In this document: in pieces, positions 26,502-35,893 of the stretch
Position numbering within the stretch: the first letter of the stretch is position 1
How the letters are laid out: each line of letters begins with the position of its first letter
Assembly (NCBI RefSeq): GCF_002209565.1
Contig: NZ_NJIH01000002.1
Location: 124,001-188,000 of the forward strand
DNA length: 64,000 nt
Source of the DNA: Candidimonas nitroreducens
GTDB taxonomy: Bacteria; Pseudomonadota; Gammaproteobacteria; Burkholderiales; Burkholderiaceae_B
Reading direction: 5' to 3'
Position numbers and translations under genes: made by a program
Notes under the pieces: model-generated
Told to the model about the DNA's origin: nothing
Database searches by the model: none
Seen by the model: only the letters and a program-made list of their open reading frames with translations

Positions 26502-26533
26502 AAGAGGGGGCAGCCACCTAGCTGCCCCCTCTT
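26502..26533 (+). terminator. Terminator after the second DUF4148 gene
   Basis: AAGAGGGGGCAG and CTGCCCCCTCTT form a perfect 12-bp stem with an 8-base loop, 28 bp after the stop codon. The trailing T run is short. Nothing else is seen in 26534-26719. Confidence 0.75.
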
Positions 26534-26719
26534 GGTTCCTGTGTTGCCGTCAGGAGAGCCGTGGCGCCCCCGGGAGGCTATTCGAAGAGTGAGTCCATCA
26601 CATTAATTGCAAGGATGAACGGTTGGATACAAACGTCGTGGCAGCAGCGTAACGGCATGGACCGACACACTGCCCACGAAAGGCCCACAATTGAAAGCCC
26701 CTGGTTAATGGCATTGCAT

Positions 26720-27148
26720 TCATTTATCGAATGTGGTCAGAGCGTCGTGTTTCGTGTTGACCAAAAAAACGGCCAGCAGCCTGGCTGGTTGGGTCTTGCT
26801 GGCATTCTCGCTGATGATATGGTGGGCCCCCGGATTCTCGTACCAAGTTTGTCCCGCTTTATAGACATGCACCGGCTCGCCCTCGACCTGGCTACGGATT
26901 GAACCCGATACCACGTACGCCATGATAAATGCCGATTTCGAGTGCCAATGGGGAGGCGATTTTTCACCGGGCTTGTAGTTCACCTCGACTGCAATCAGGG
27001 ATTTACCCGGATCGTTCGTAATTGCGTGATTGAAGACTTCCGCAATCCCATTGGCGGTAGCGTTGGCGGCGATGGCGGATGGTGGTGTAGCGCTTAACGC
27101 CACCGCGAGACCAAATGATGCGATGGCCGCATATTTTTTCGGATTCAT
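26720..27148 (-). CDS. secreted cupin-domain protein
   Basis: The 142-residue protein starts at ATG 27148 (GGAG upstream). It has a signal peptide (YAAIASFGLAVALSATPPSAIA) and a single cupin barrel with the metal-binding motif PPHWHSKSAFIMAYVVSG and the second motif ENPGAHHIISENAS. Periplasmic cupins of this kind bind a metal, but the reaction is unknown. It is a single gene, divergent from the operon at 27534. Confidence 0.8.
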   Translation of the reverse strand: MNPKKYAAIASFGLAVALSATPPSAIAANATANGIAEVFNHAITNDPGKSLIAVEVNYKPGEKSPPHWHSKSAFIMAYVVSGSIRSQVEGEPVHVYKAGQTWYENPGAHHIISENASKTQPARLLAVFLVNTKHDALTTFDK

Positions 27149-27419
27149 GATAGCTCCGCTGAGTTCATGCGATTTGCATAACAGTAATAATACGCCGTTG
27201 GGCGGTGCCGCCATATCCCGGGCGCCCGCGATTATTCCCGGCCTTTGCCGCAAGGAAACCGGGCAACACCATAAGCCTCGATGAAGTTGGAGCACACGCC
27301 GGCACCGACATAGGACAGGTGGCAACCGACATGGTCGCCGGCGATGGATACGTAGCGTTAAAATTCACCATCACGAAAGGATGAAGCCACGAAATTTTTA
27401 TAGCGATGGTAACGGTTGA

Positions 27420-27450
27420 TTGACCTTCCCCCCGTGTCAAGCTTTACCGT
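27420..27450 (+). promoter_or_regulatory. MerR/CueR-like promoter of the second copper operon
   Basis: TTGACC, a 19-bp spacer containing TTCCCCCC, then TACCGT. It is nearly the same sequence as at 20784. It lies in the 385-bp gap between the cupin gene and the gene at 27534; the rest of this gap shows no gene. Confidence 0.6.
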
Positions 27451-27533
27451 ACTCCCCTGCCTGTGTAGGCATAACTCGAAGCCTGAGTGGGTGTATGCTA
27501 GTAGTGAAGCATGCACCAATGTGAAATGTAAAA

Positions 27534-27944
27534 ATGAGCCCAACTAGCATAAAACAACGGATTCTGGTCGCCGTGGTGGCAACCTTCAGCCTGCTGTTCA
27601 TGCAACTGGCTGTCGCAGCTTACGCATGCCCGAATGCCGCAGGAATGGCATCGACCACGGGCATGGCATCGAGCCTGTCCGGTAGTGCCAATATGCAGCC
27701 GGGCTGCGGATATTTAGATACAGCACAACCGGCTCTCTGTTCTGCGCAGGCGCGTACGAGTGCTGAAGTCGCGCCCGCCATCAGGATCCTGAAGATACCG
27801 GTAGCCGCGCTGAACCCGTGGTCTTCAATGTCTTTTTCAGGTTACGGCGGCCTGTTGGCCCAACAAGTCCCTTACTCCTCTCTAGGCCGATTCCGGGCCA
27901 CTTCTCCCTCCATATCGATTCGCAACTGTTGTTATCGAATTTGA
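27534..27944 (+). CDS. small secreted Cys-containing protein, copper-operon leader
   Basis: 136 residues with a signal peptide (ILVAVVATFSLLFMQLAVA). The mature start is AYACPNAAG, followed by a Met/Ser-rich segment (MASTTGMASSLSG), GCGYLD, and QPALCSAQ. The pattern A-x-Y-x-C-P...QPxLC is shared with the protein at 32546, and a truncated third copy lies at 20895. Each precedes copper-handling genes, so a periplasmic copper-binding or sensing role is inferred. I do not recognise a named family. Confidence 0.65.
   Translation: MSPTSIKQRILVAVVATFSLLFMQLAVAAYACPNAAGMASTTGMASSLSGSANMQPGCGYLDTAQPALCSAQARTSAEVAPAIRILKIPVAALNPWSSMSFSGYGGLLAQQVPYSSLGRFRATSPSISIRNCCYRI
27591..27640. repeat. 50-bp exact repeat, copy 2 (copy 1 at 20949-20998)
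   Basis: Lies in the signal-peptide coding part of the 27534 gene. This copy is the intact source; copy 1 is truncated. Confidence 0.85.
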
Positions 27945-28117
27945 TTCTCAGCCGCGAGCTTGCCACTTGCTGAGCAAGCCCCTCGGTTGTGCTCACCCGT
28001 AACACCAACGGGCGGAACGCGACCTGAAATCAATCCAACAGATAGCTTAAGCAGGTGCTCCTGCTGGCCGCTATTCACATTGCGGCCACGCACCTGGCTC
28101 GACATACGGAGAAAACG

Positions 28118-28486
28118 ATGAAAACATTTGTGATGAATAGCGCGCCCCGCTGGGCGCAATCCTCCCGTCTTGGGCAGCGAATTATGCGATACCGGTTCTG
28201 GATCGGTATTGCGCTGGGCGCGGCCATCGCATTAGTCTCATCCGGAAGCTTGAGTTCGCTGGCTGCGACCGGAGTGGGTGCCATACTGCTTTCCGTACTT
28301 CCCTGCGCTCTCATGATGGGGGTGTGCATGAAGATGATGGGCCACAGCAGTTCAAGTTGCTCCAGCGAGAACAAGGCCTCACAGCAGCCCGCGGAATCGG
28401 TGCAGGCGACGCCGGTGGCTGCACCTGACGATCCATCAGAACCTTCGGCCACAGACAACCAAGCCATTGCCTCAAGGGCTCTGTGA
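28118..28486 (+). CDS. small membrane protein of copper operon
   Basis: 122 residues from the ATG at 28118. A hydrophobic region of two helices (FWIGIALGAAIALVSSG and LAATGVGAILLSVLP) is followed by a metal-like segment CALMMGVCMKMMGH with two Cys, four Met and His. A Ser/Ala/Pro-rich tail follows. It resembles small inner-membrane proteins found next to multicopper oxidases. Copper binding is inferred from composition. It ends 47 bp before the oxidase gene. Confidence 0.65.
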   Translation: MKTFVMNSAPRWAQSSRLGQRIMRYRFWIGIALGAAIALVSSGSLSSLAATGVGAILLSVLPCALMMGVCMKMMGHSSSSCSSENKASQQPAESVQATPVAAPDDPSEPSATDNQAIASRAL

Positions 28487-28532
28487 TGGCCAAAGCATCC
28501 GCGTCTGTGATCAATGCCCGAGAAGGATCACA

Positions 28533-30188
28533 ATGAAAAGGCCCGAATACCTCAGCCGCAGGAATTTCCTGGGTGGTGCCGGGCTTACCGTCATGTCGTT
28601 GCTGGCCGGGTTGCCACTGATACCGGCGCACGCCCAAGACAGCGACGCTTTCGAACCGGACCTCGCAATTGAATTGACGGCACGCCCACGAAGTGTGGTG
28701 CTGCGCCCGGGATCGACTACCACCGCATGGTCCTACGAAGCCAAGGTGATAAAGGGCGATCCGGCGAGCGTACTGGCGCACCCGGACAGCACCCTGGGGC
28801 CCACCCTGCGTGTGTATCGGGGCCAGAAGTTGCGCATCGACTTCGTCAACCAGATCGACCACGCGAGCATCGTCAACTGGCATGGCTTGCATGTGCCCGC
28901 GAACATGATGGGGCTGCCGCGTTACGAGGTTGCGCCTGGCAAACGCTACCGTTATGAGTTTCAGGTGGTCGACCGGGCGGGAACCTACTGGTATCACGCC
29001 ATGGCGGCCGGCCGCACGCCCGAGCAGGTCTACTTCGGACTTGCGGGGCTGCTGCTGGTCAGCGACGACGAGGAGGCGGCGCTTGCGCTGCCTCGTGGCG
29101 AATACGACTTGCCCATCGTCATCCAGGACCGCGCCTGGGGGCGGGATAACCAGCTGTATTACCTGCCGGGAACGGGCCCCGCCGCATCGCACAAACGACA
29201 GCCAGATGACGAACCTCACAGCCATCACGGGATGATGGGAGGTCAAGACATGATGGGCGGCATGATGTCGGGCGGTATGGACGGCATGATGACGCGCATG
29301 ATGGGGTTCTTTGGCGATACCTTATTTGTCAACGGACGCCCGTCCGCCCCACTGGAACTGGCCACGCACGCCTACCGGATGCGAGTGCTTAACGCCTCCA
29401 ACGCCCGCACCTATAAGCTCGCCTGGCAAGACGGTCGACCCCTTACGATCATTGCCTCCGACGGCGGGCTGCTGAGCGAGCCCGTTCGCAAGGACTACGT
29501 CATGCTCACCCCAGGCCAGCGTATCGAACTCTGGGCGGACTTCAGTCACGATGCGGTGGGTGCAAAGCCCACCCTGATGAGCCAGTCCTTCAGCAGCATG
29601 ATGGACATGATGGGCGATAGCGGCATGATGGGCGGAATGATGGGAGGTTCGCCGTTGGCTGACGGCGCAGAGTTTCCCATCCTCACCGCCCATATCACAC
29701 GCAAAGTGGACGACGTACTCCAGCTTCCCAAGCAACTATCGCGCTTTCAGCGCCTGCGTGCGGAAGACACCGTCAACCTCCACGACCCAAGAACCTTCCG
29801 GATCACGATGGGCCACATGCAATGGGGATTCAATGGCCGTAGTTTTGAAATGGATACCGTGGCCCCCGATGAAGTCGTACAACTGGGTACGAGCGAGATA
29901 TGGGAATTCGCTAATAATCGGATGATGGCGCACGCCATTCATCTGCACGGCCTGCAGTTTCAGGTGCTCGAACGCATCGACAGCCCCAAAGATGCCGGCG
30001 TTGTGGATGGCTACATGGACGAGGGTTGGCTTGATACGATACTTGTAATGCCCGGCGAGCGCGTGCGGCTCATCATGCGGTTTGCCGACTTCACAGGCAC
30101 CTACGCCTATCAGTGCCACATGCTGGAGCACGCGGCCGCAGGCCTCATGCGCGACTACAACGTCAAGGCTTCGCGCCTGCCAGCCTGA
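28533..30188 (+). CDS. multicopper oxidase, CueO/CopA-like
   Basis: The 551-residue protein starts at ATG 28533 with AAGGA upstream. It has a Tat signal (SRRNFLGGAGLTVMSLLAG). Copper-ligand motifs are NWHGLHVP, YWYHAMAAG, HAIHLHGLQF and YQCHMLEHAAAGLM. The YWYHAM motif lacks the second His of the canonical HSH, so one trinuclear-site ligand appears altered. Two Met-rich inserts (GMMGGQDMMGGMMSGGMDGMM and MMDMMGDSGMMGGMMGG regions) suggest Cu(I) oxidation. It is co-directional with dsbD-like genes. Confidence 0.88.
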   Translation: MKRPEYLSRRNFLGGAGLTVMSLLAGLPLIPAHAQDSDAFEPDLAIELTARPRSVVLRPGSTTTAWSYEAKVIKGDPASVLAHPDSTLGPTLRVYRGQKLRIDFVNQIDHASIVNWHGLHVPANMMGLPRYEVAPGKRYRYEFQVVDRAGTYWYHAMAAGRTPEQVYFGLAGLLLVSDDEEAALALPRGEYDLPIVIQDRAWGRDNQLYYLPGTGPAASHKRQPDDEPHSHHGMMGGQDMMGGMMSGGMDGMMTRMMGFFGDTLFVNGRPSAPLELATHAYRMRVLNASNARTYKLAWQDGRPLTIIASDGGLLSEPVRKDYVMLTPGQRIELWADFSHDAVGAKPTLMSQSFSSMMDMMGDSGMMGGMMGGSPLADGAEFPILTAHITRKVDDVLQLPKQLSRFQRLRAEDTVNLHDPRTFRITMGHMQWGFNGRSFEMDTVAPDEVVQLGTSEIWEFANNRMMAHAIHLHGLQFQVLERIDSPKDAGVVDGYMDEGWLDTILVMPGERVRLIMRFADFTGTYAYQCHMLEHAAAGLMRDYNVKASRLPA

Positions 30189-30198
30189 GGCACGAAAC

Positions 30199-31383
30199 AT
30201 GGATTCTCTGTTGATTCTGGAAACCCTGCTCGCCGCCGGAGCCGGGTTGCTGCTGAACCTTACGCCGTGTGTGTTGCCCGCTGTTCCACTCAAAGTGCGG
30301 GCAGTCCTTCGGGAAGCGGGCGAGCGCAAGGCGGTACGCCTAGCGTCCGCGGCACTCTTTACCGCCGGATCGGTGCTCTTCTTTGCTGCGCTGGGCCTGG
30401 CCACCGCTTTGCTGCAGTGGCGCTGGGGCGTGCTTTTTCAATCGCGACCGCTGTTGATCGCCTTGAGCGTTCTGCTCGCAGCCCTGGCAATCATGAATTT
30501 CTCGGGACGCAGCCTGCCGTTGCCCAATGCGCTCGCGACACTGCGCGGCGGAAGGTTACTCGAGCCTTTCCTCTCAGGGTTGGTGAGCGCACTCCTCTCT
30601 ACCCCTTGCACGGGGCCGCTCCTGGGCGGCGTTCTGGTCTTTGCGCTGACGCAACCGCTTGCCAATATCGTCGCCATTTTTGTTGCGATCGGCCTGGGCC
30701 TTGCCGCACCCTACGTGGTGCTCATTCTGCGTCCCAGCCTGCTCAAACGACTGCCACGCGCGGGCGCCTGGAGCGAAGTCATTCAGCAAAGCTTTGGCTG
30801 GCTGCTGCTCGCCGCCGCGCTCTTTTATGCGCAAAGCGTACTGCCGGCCACGTGGGGAACTCCGCTGTGGGCAGCTCTTTTTGTCGCCGTACTCACTTGG
30901 GTGGCTGTCGCACTCTGGCGCACGACGGACCGCGGTGCACGCACGGCGGCACTCCTGGTGGGCGCAACGGCCATCACCTTCGCGTATCTTGGCTCGGGTC
31001 TGGGACAGTCGGCGGGAACCACCATCGCCTGGCAACCCCTGCGCGCCGCTGACGTCGTGACGCTACCCACGCTCGGCCGTCCGGCGTTGGTGGAATTCAC
31101 CGCACAGTGGTGCATCAACTGCAAAGTGCTGGAGAAAACCGTGTATGAGGATCGAGGTGTCGTGGCCGCCTTGCGGCGCACCGGGACTGTCGCTCTGCGG
31201 GTGGATCTCACGCACCCGAACCCGACACTTGAACGCTTGCTTGCCTCGTACGGCGGCGTGGGCCTGCCATTTGCCGTGGTGCTTGATGGAAAGGGGCAAA
31301 AAACGCAGACCCTTTCCGGCCTGTTCACCAGCGCAAGCCTGGTGCAGGCAATAAACAAGGCGGGATTACGGGGGAATTCATGA
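30199..31383 (+). CDS. DsbD-like thiol:disulfide transporter, beta and gamma domains
   Basis: The 394-residue protein starts at ATG 30199. It has about eight membrane helices carrying the DsbD beta Cys pair (LNLTPCVLPAVP and LLSTPCTGPLLGG), then a C-terminal thioredoxin domain with WCINCK. It lacks the N-terminal periplasmic alpha domain of DsbD. That domain appears to be encoded by the next gene, which overlaps by 4 bp. Electrons would flow from the cytoplasm to periplasmic thiols, perhaps to keep copper-handling Cys reduced. Confidence 0.85.
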   Translation: MDSLLILETLLAAGAGLLLNLTPCVLPAVPLKVRAVLREAGERKAVRLASAALFTAGSVLFFAALGLATALLQWRWGVLFQSRPLLIALSVLLAALAIMNFSGRSLPLPNALATLRGGRLLEPFLSGLVSALLSTPCTGPLLGGVLVFALTQPLANIVAIFVAIGLGLAAPYVVLILRPSLLKRLPRAGAWSEVIQQSFGWLLLAAALFYAQSVLPATWGTPLWAALFVAVLTWVAVALWRTTDRGARTAALLVGATAITFAYLGSGLGQSAGTTIAWQPLRAADVVTLPTLGRPALVEFTAQWCINCKVLEKTVYEDRGVVAALRRTGTVALRVDLTHPNPTLERLLASYGGVGLPFAVVLDGKGQKTQTLSGLFTSASLVQAINKAGLRGNS

Positions 31384-31892
31384 TGAATCGTCGATACCGA
31401 TACGGGCTGGGTGCGCTTGCTGCTGTCATTATCCTTGCGAGCGCTGCCGCACTTACGTGGAACAGGTTCTTTGGGCCAGCCGATTCGCCCGCGAGCGGCG
31501 CGGCGGCCTTCACAGGCTTTGCCAACTCATCCACCCACGTCAAAGCGTCTCTTGCGATGGCGGGGCAAGACGGCGTCATTACCTTGCACATCGGGCGCGA
31601 TTGGCACGTCAACGCCAACCCGGCCTCTCTGGACAACCTAATCGCTTCCACCGTGCTCGTCGAACGCGATGGAGCTCAGCGCGAGGTACAGGCAGATTAC
31701 CCGGCGGGCACGAGCAGCGGCATCACGATCGATGGCACCGATATTCTGGTCTACGAGGACGGCACACGCATCCCTGTGCATCGGCTCGTCGTCGAGAAGG
31801 GAGACCGCATCGTCATGCGTGTCCAAGCCTGCAACAACCAGGGTATCTGTCTGGCACCGGCGACGATTCCCGTGGATGAGCATCAGGCGTGA
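31380..31892 (+). CDS. separate DsbD alpha-like domain protein
   Basis: 170 residues with an N-terminal membrane anchor (LGALAAVIILASAAALTW) and an immunoglobulin-like domain ending in QACNNQGICLAPATIPV. This matches the Cys-containing motif of the DsbD N-terminal domain (C-x5-C with a following P). ATG overlaps the stop of the dsbD-like gene. The pair therefore looks like a split DsbD in reversed order. Its partner substrates are unknown; the DUF411 and oxidase neighbours are candidates. Confidence 0.75.
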   Translation: MMNRRYRYGLGALAAVIILASAAALTWNRFFGPADSPASGAAAFTGFANSSTHVKASLAMAGQDGVITLHIGRDWHVNANPASLDNLIASTVLVERDGAQREVQADYPAGTSSGITIDGTDILVYEDGTRIPVHRLVVEKGDRIVMRVQACNNQGICLAPATIPVDEHQA

Positions 31893-31988
31893 TGCGGCCC
31901 CCGAGGGGCTTCCCGACCGAATTACGGTTCTGCGGCCCGGCACTTTTCTGATTGATCTCAAGCGTTTTTTTCCAACTGGAGAATTACC

Positions 31989-32423
31989 ATGCGCACTTCG
32001 AAGAAATTGGCGTTGGGCCTGGCTCTCGCCTTCCCGCTCTCTGCCATGGCCGCGGGCATCCCGGTCAAGATGTACAAAAATCCCGACTGCGGCTGCTGCG
32101 ACCGTTGGGCCCAATACATCGAGGCCAACGGTTTTACTGTGCAAAAGATCAACACGAATGATCTCGCCTCGATCAAGGCGAAATACCACATCCCTACCAA
32201 TCTGGCGGGCTGCCACACGGCGCTCATTGGGGGCTACGTGGTGGAAGGCCTGGTGCCCGCCAAGTACATCAAGCGGATGCTCTCCGAGCACCTTGCCGTC
32301 CAAGGCCTGTCGCTGCCCGGCATGCCGGTGGGAGCACCGGGCATGCCGGGCAAGAAGGCCCACCCACTCGACGTGTATACGCTGGGCTCGGGCAATGCGC
32401 CGAAGGTATTTGCGAGCTTCTGA
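31989..32423 (+). CDS. DUF411 periplasmic metal-binding protein
   Basis: 144 residues with a signal peptide (LALGLALAFPLSAMAAG) and the DUF411 signature KNPDCGCCDRWAQYI, then LAGCHTALIGGYVVEGLVP. The CxCC thioredoxin-like motif and the conserved CHT are intact. DUF411 proteins accompany copper and silver resistance genes and are thought to bind metal or shuttle thiols. GGAGAATTACC precedes the ATG. Confidence 0.9.
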   Translation: MRTSKKLALGLALAFPLSAMAAGIPVKMYKNPDCGCCDRWAQYIEANGFTVQKINTNDLASIKAKYHIPTNLAGCHTALIGGYVVEGLVPAKYIKRMLSEHLAVQGLSLPGMPVGAPGMPGKKAHPLDVYTLGSGNAPKVFASF

Positions 32424-32545
32424 GCGAACGGCTCGAAACGGAAGCCAACGATCCTGGATGTCAATGCTATTGCCTGTTCCGCCACTTCCTTCCGAGCCTA
32501 TAAGATTCCGTCATGCGAGCAGTCTCCTGATTTTTTGAGACTATA

Positions 32546-32980
32546 ATGCGCACCACCTATTTTCGGCTGATTATGTATTTCCTGCGCCCTAGTGCTTCTC
32601 GAGCGTTGATCATAGTGTTGCTCACAACACTTATATTTTCGCGTCTGGCGTTAGCAAACTACGTCTGCCCGCTGTCTCAATGGCGGGCGACGGTTTCGGC
32701 GTCGCAGATGGGGAACACCGATTGCACTCAATCAAGCGATCATTCGAAGATGATCGATGAAGCACAGCCGAATCTTTGCGCACAACATTTTTCGGACCAT
32801 CGGCAAGTCACCAATGCCGTAGCGCAACCGCTCGCATCCGAACCCGTCCTTTTCTTTGCCTACGCCCTTCCCCCGCCACTCCCATCCCTCATGTGGCAAC
32901 TGGCCATCCCCGACAATCGCCCAGACTCGGGCGGTGGCGATGGCACGCACCTGCTCCTGACGCTCAGACTGCGCATTTGA
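32546..32980 (+). CDS. small secreted Cys-containing protein before cus operon
   Basis: Up to 144 residues. ATG at 32546 overlaps a TATAAT sequence; ATG at 32573 is an alternative giving 135. It has a signal peptide (LIIVLLTTLIFSRLALA), then NYVCPLSQW, NTDCTQS and DEAQPNLCAQHFSDH. This is the same A-x-Y-x-C-P...AQPxLC pattern as the 27534 protein, with low overall identity. It stands 75 bp before cusC. A copper-related periplasmic role is inferred from context. Confidence 0.65.
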   Translation: MRTTYFRLIMYFLRPSASRALIIVLLTTLIFSRLALANYVCPLSQWRATVSASQMGNTDCTQSSDHSKMIDEAQPNLCAQHFSDHRQVTNAVAQPLASEPVLFFAYALPPPLPSLMWQLAIPDNRPDSGGGDGTHLLLTLRLRI

Positions 32981-33055
32981 CCTGACTCCGGTTTTCGTCA
33001 TCAAGGCTGCGGCCACCGCCGCGCCTCGTTTTCGTTCGACTATCCGGAGTGAATA

Positions 33056-34351
33056 ATGCTTCAGTCCCTACGCGCGCTCGCATCGCGGCGCGCCCTGACG
33101 CGCACCCGTGTTCTATGCGTGTCACTCGCGCTCGCCAGCGCAACCGCTTATGGCCAGGATGCTGGCCTGACGCTGGATACAGCGCTTTACCAAGCGACCA
33201 ACCGTTCGGCCGCCATAGAGGCGAGCCAAGCGTCGGTGCTGGCCAGCTCTCATGCTGCCGTCAGAGCGGATCAATTACCCGACCCCGTTCTTAAAGCAGG
33301 CATCGACAACCTGCCCATTGACGGACCACAGCGGTACTCGCTTGCCCAGGACTCCATGACCGCGCGCTACGTTGGAATCGAGCAGGAATGGGTGTCCTCA
33401 GACAAGCGTGAACGTCGGGCCAACCTGGCGAACCGGGTGATAGACAAGGAACGGGCGGCCTACCTGGTGCAGGTAGCCAACACGCGCCAGCAGACGGCGA
33501 TCGCCTGGCTCGATGCGGCGTATGCACAACGAGCGCTGAAACTTTCGAAGGCCTTGGTAAATCACATGACCCACGAGCTTGCCGCAGCCCGAGCCTCCTA
33601 CCGGGGAGCGAAGACCAGCGCAGGCGATGTAACGCAAACACAAATCATGCGCTCTCAAGCCGAAGACCAGATGCTTAAAGCGCAGCAGACCTTGCACTCC
33701 GCATTGATTGCGCTAAGCCGATGGGTCGCCTCGCCGGTGACCGACGTCGCCGGCGATATCCCGACACTTGAATCCCACGTTTCATCCCTTTCATTTGAGG
33801 AGCTTGAGCAGGTTCAGCCAGAAATTATTGCGGCCAGGCGCGATATCTCCGCAGCAGACGCGGACACGGCCGTGGCCAGCAGCAACCGAACGCCGGACTG
33901 GACATGGGGAGTCACCTATCAGCAACGGGGCAGCCAATACTCGAACATGGTGTCCATAGGCGTGAGCATTCCTTTACCTATTTCCCGAGCCAATCGGCAA
34001 GACCAGGATGTAGCCGAAAAAGCCGCCCTGGGCAACAAGGCGCGCTTTATGTTTCGGGACACCGTACGCCGAATCCAGGCGGATATTCAAAACTTAAGCA
34101 CATCGCTGACCAATGGGCGAGAGCGAATCGCCCAGTTCAAGCGCACTCTCTTGCCGGCAACTGATCGGCAAGTCAGGCTGGCCACCGCCGCCTATAAGGC
34201 AGGCACAGGCTCGCTAGCCGATGTGTTCAACGCAAGGCGCACCCAGCTCGATGCCCAGCTTCAGATCGTAGATCTTGAACGCGGCGTGGCGCAGACGTGG
34301 GCCCGGCTTGAATACCAGGTCATCCCCAAAAATAGCCAGTTCGGCCAATAA
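33056..34351 (+). CDS. cusC: CusC/TolC-family outer-membrane efflux protein
   Basis: 431 residues with a signal sequence (RVLCVSLALASATAYGQ) and two OEP repeats rich in Ala/Gln helices (LTLDTALYQATNRSAAIEASQ; the second repeat begins near VQPEIIAARRDISAAD). SIGVSIPLP is a typical beta-barrel strand. It lacks the lipobox Cys of E. coli CusC. It forms the outer-membrane channel of the tripartite Cu/Ag efflux pump; cusB starts 9 bp later. Confidence 0.92.
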   Translation: MLQSLRALASRRALTRTRVLCVSLALASATAYGQDAGLTLDTALYQATNRSAAIEASQASVLASSHAAVRADQLPDPVLKAGIDNLPIDGPQRYSLAQDSMTARYVGIEQEWVSSDKRERRANLANRVIDKERAAYLVQVANTRQQTAIAWLDAAYAQRALKLSKALVNHMTHELAAARASYRGAKTSAGDVTQTQIMRSQAEDQMLKAQQTLHSALIALSRWVASPVTDVAGDIPTLESHVSSLSFEELEQVQPEIIAARRDISAADADTAVASSNRTPDWTWGVTYQQRGSQYSNMVSIGVSIPLPISRANRQDQDVAEKAALGNKARFMFRDTVRRIQADIQNLSTSLTNGRERIAQFKRTLLPATDRQVRLATAAYKAGTGSLADVFNARRTQLDAQLQIVDLERGVAQTWARLEYQVIPKNSQFGQ

Positions 34352-34360
34352 GGAAGAGAC

Positions 34361-35893
34361 ATGCGACAAACTCACTGGATGCGCACATTGATCGCGCTCT
34401 TTGTAGTAGCGGTATCGGTCGGCGCCGGCTACATGGTGGGGACCCGACACACCCGTAGCGCCCTGCTGGAAGGGTCTGCAATGGCCGCTACCGTTGATGG
34501 CAAGGACGCTTCTAAAACGGATCGAAAGATTCTGTACTGGCACGACCCGATGGTTCCGAGCCAACATTTCGACAAGCCCGGAAAATCACCTTTCATGGAC
34601 ATGCCGCTCCAACCCGTCTACGCAGACGAAGGCGGTGCCAGCGGCATCAAAATCGATCCGTCGCTCCAGCAGAATTTGGGCATCCGCTACGCGACGGCCA
34701 AGCGAGAAGAAACGAAAGAAGGGTTCGATGCCGTGGGCACGACCCAGTTTGATGAGTCGCAGGCCGACGTGATTCAATCCCGCGTAACGGGCTACATCGA
34801 CCGCCTGTACGCGAACGCGCCGATGCAGCGGGTCGCCAAAGGAGCACCGATCGCCTCCTTGTTTGTCCCCGACTGGCTTGCGCCACAAGAGGAGTACCTT
34901 GCTCTCAAGCATGGCCACGCCGACCAAGGCCTGTTATCGGCGTCCCGCTCGCGCATGCGGGCCATGTCGATCCCCGAATACATCATCAAAGCGCTCGACA
35001 GGACGAACAAGGCGCAAAGCCACGTTATCTTGCGCGCACCTGAGACGGGCGTACTCACCGAGCTCAACGTACGCAACGGCGCCATGGTGACGCCGGGCCA
35101 GACGCTTGCCAAGATAGCGGGTTTGAGCAAACTGTGGCTCGTGGTTGAGGTCCCCGAATCGATGGCACTGCAGGTCCACCCCGGCATGGGCGTCAATGCG
35201 GTCTTTGCGGGCGACTCGACCCAGCACTTCACCGGGCATATTCGCGAAATCCTGCCGGGGATCAGCGCGACCAGCCGCACGCTCCAGGCTCGCCTCGAAA
35301 TTGACAATCCCAGCTTCAGGATGACACCGGGAATGCTGATGCGAGCCCATATCAGCGCAGACAAAGCCGTTTCACGCCTGCTCGTCCCCTCCGAGGCGGT
35401 GATCACCACAGGCAAGCGGTCTGTGGTGATCGTCAAGAACCACGACGGCCGGCTACAGCCCGTTCAGGTCACGATTGGCGACGATATCGGTAACGACACC
35501 GAGATATTGGGCGGATTGACGCAAGGACAGCAGGTCGTGGCCTCTGGCCAGTTTCTGATCGACTCGGAAGCCAGCCTGAAATCCGTATTCCCCAGGCAGG
35601 AAGGCAATGCGCCCAGCGGACCAAGCGCTGCGGCAGCCCCACCGTCGGCAACTTCGGCCCCAAGCTACCAGACAACCGGCGTAGTGAAGCAAATCACACC
35701 GAGCAGCATGACCTTCTCGCACCAGCCTGTCCCCGCTCTGCACTGGCCCGCGATGACCATGACCTTCGGCAAGCCTTCCCCAGCTTCGTTCTCAGGCGTC
35801 AAGGTTGGCCAAACAGTTCACTTCGTCTTTAAATCGTCGAGCGATGGATACCAACTGACGACAGTGGAACCCATTGCGGGAGGCGCACGATGA
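34361..35893 (+). CDS. cusB: CusB-type RND adaptor with fused CusF-like domain
   Basis: A 510-residue periplasmic adaptor with an N-terminal membrane anchor. A degenerate heavy-metal-binding domain ([11 protein letters not shown]...[10 protein letters not shown]) is followed by a helical hairpin, a barrel and a membrane-proximal domain ([20 protein letters not shown]). The C-terminal ~75 residues are a fused CusF-like domain carrying [18 protein letters not shown], with the Cu(I) ligands His, Trp, Met and Met all present. CusB delivers Cu(I)/Ag(I) to CusA. Its last 4 bp overlap cusA. Confidence 0.93.
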   Translation: MRQTHWMRTLIALFVVAVSVGAGYMVGTRHTRSALLEGSAMAATVDGKDASKTDRKILYWHDPMVPSQHFDKPGKSPFMDMPLQPVYADEGGASGIKIDPSLQQNLGIRYATAKREETKEGFDAVGTTQFDESQADVIQSRVTGYIDRLYANAPMQRVAKGAPIASLFVPDWLAPQEEYLALKHGHADQGLLSASRSRMRAMSIPEYIIKALDRTNKAQSHVILRAPETGVLTELNVRNGAMVTPGQTLAKIAGLSKLWLVVEVPESMALQVHPGMGVNAVFAGDSTQHFTGHIREILPGISATSRTLQARLEIDNPSFRMTPGMLMRAHISADKAVSRLLVPSEAVITTGKRSVVIVKNHDGRLQPVQVTIGDDIGNDTEILGGLTQGQQVVASGQFLIDSEASLKSVFPRQEGNAPSGPSAAAAPPSATSAPSYQTTGVVKQITPSSMTFSHQPVPALHWPAMTMTFGKPSPASFSGVKVGQTVHFVFKSSSDGYQLTTVEPIAGGAR

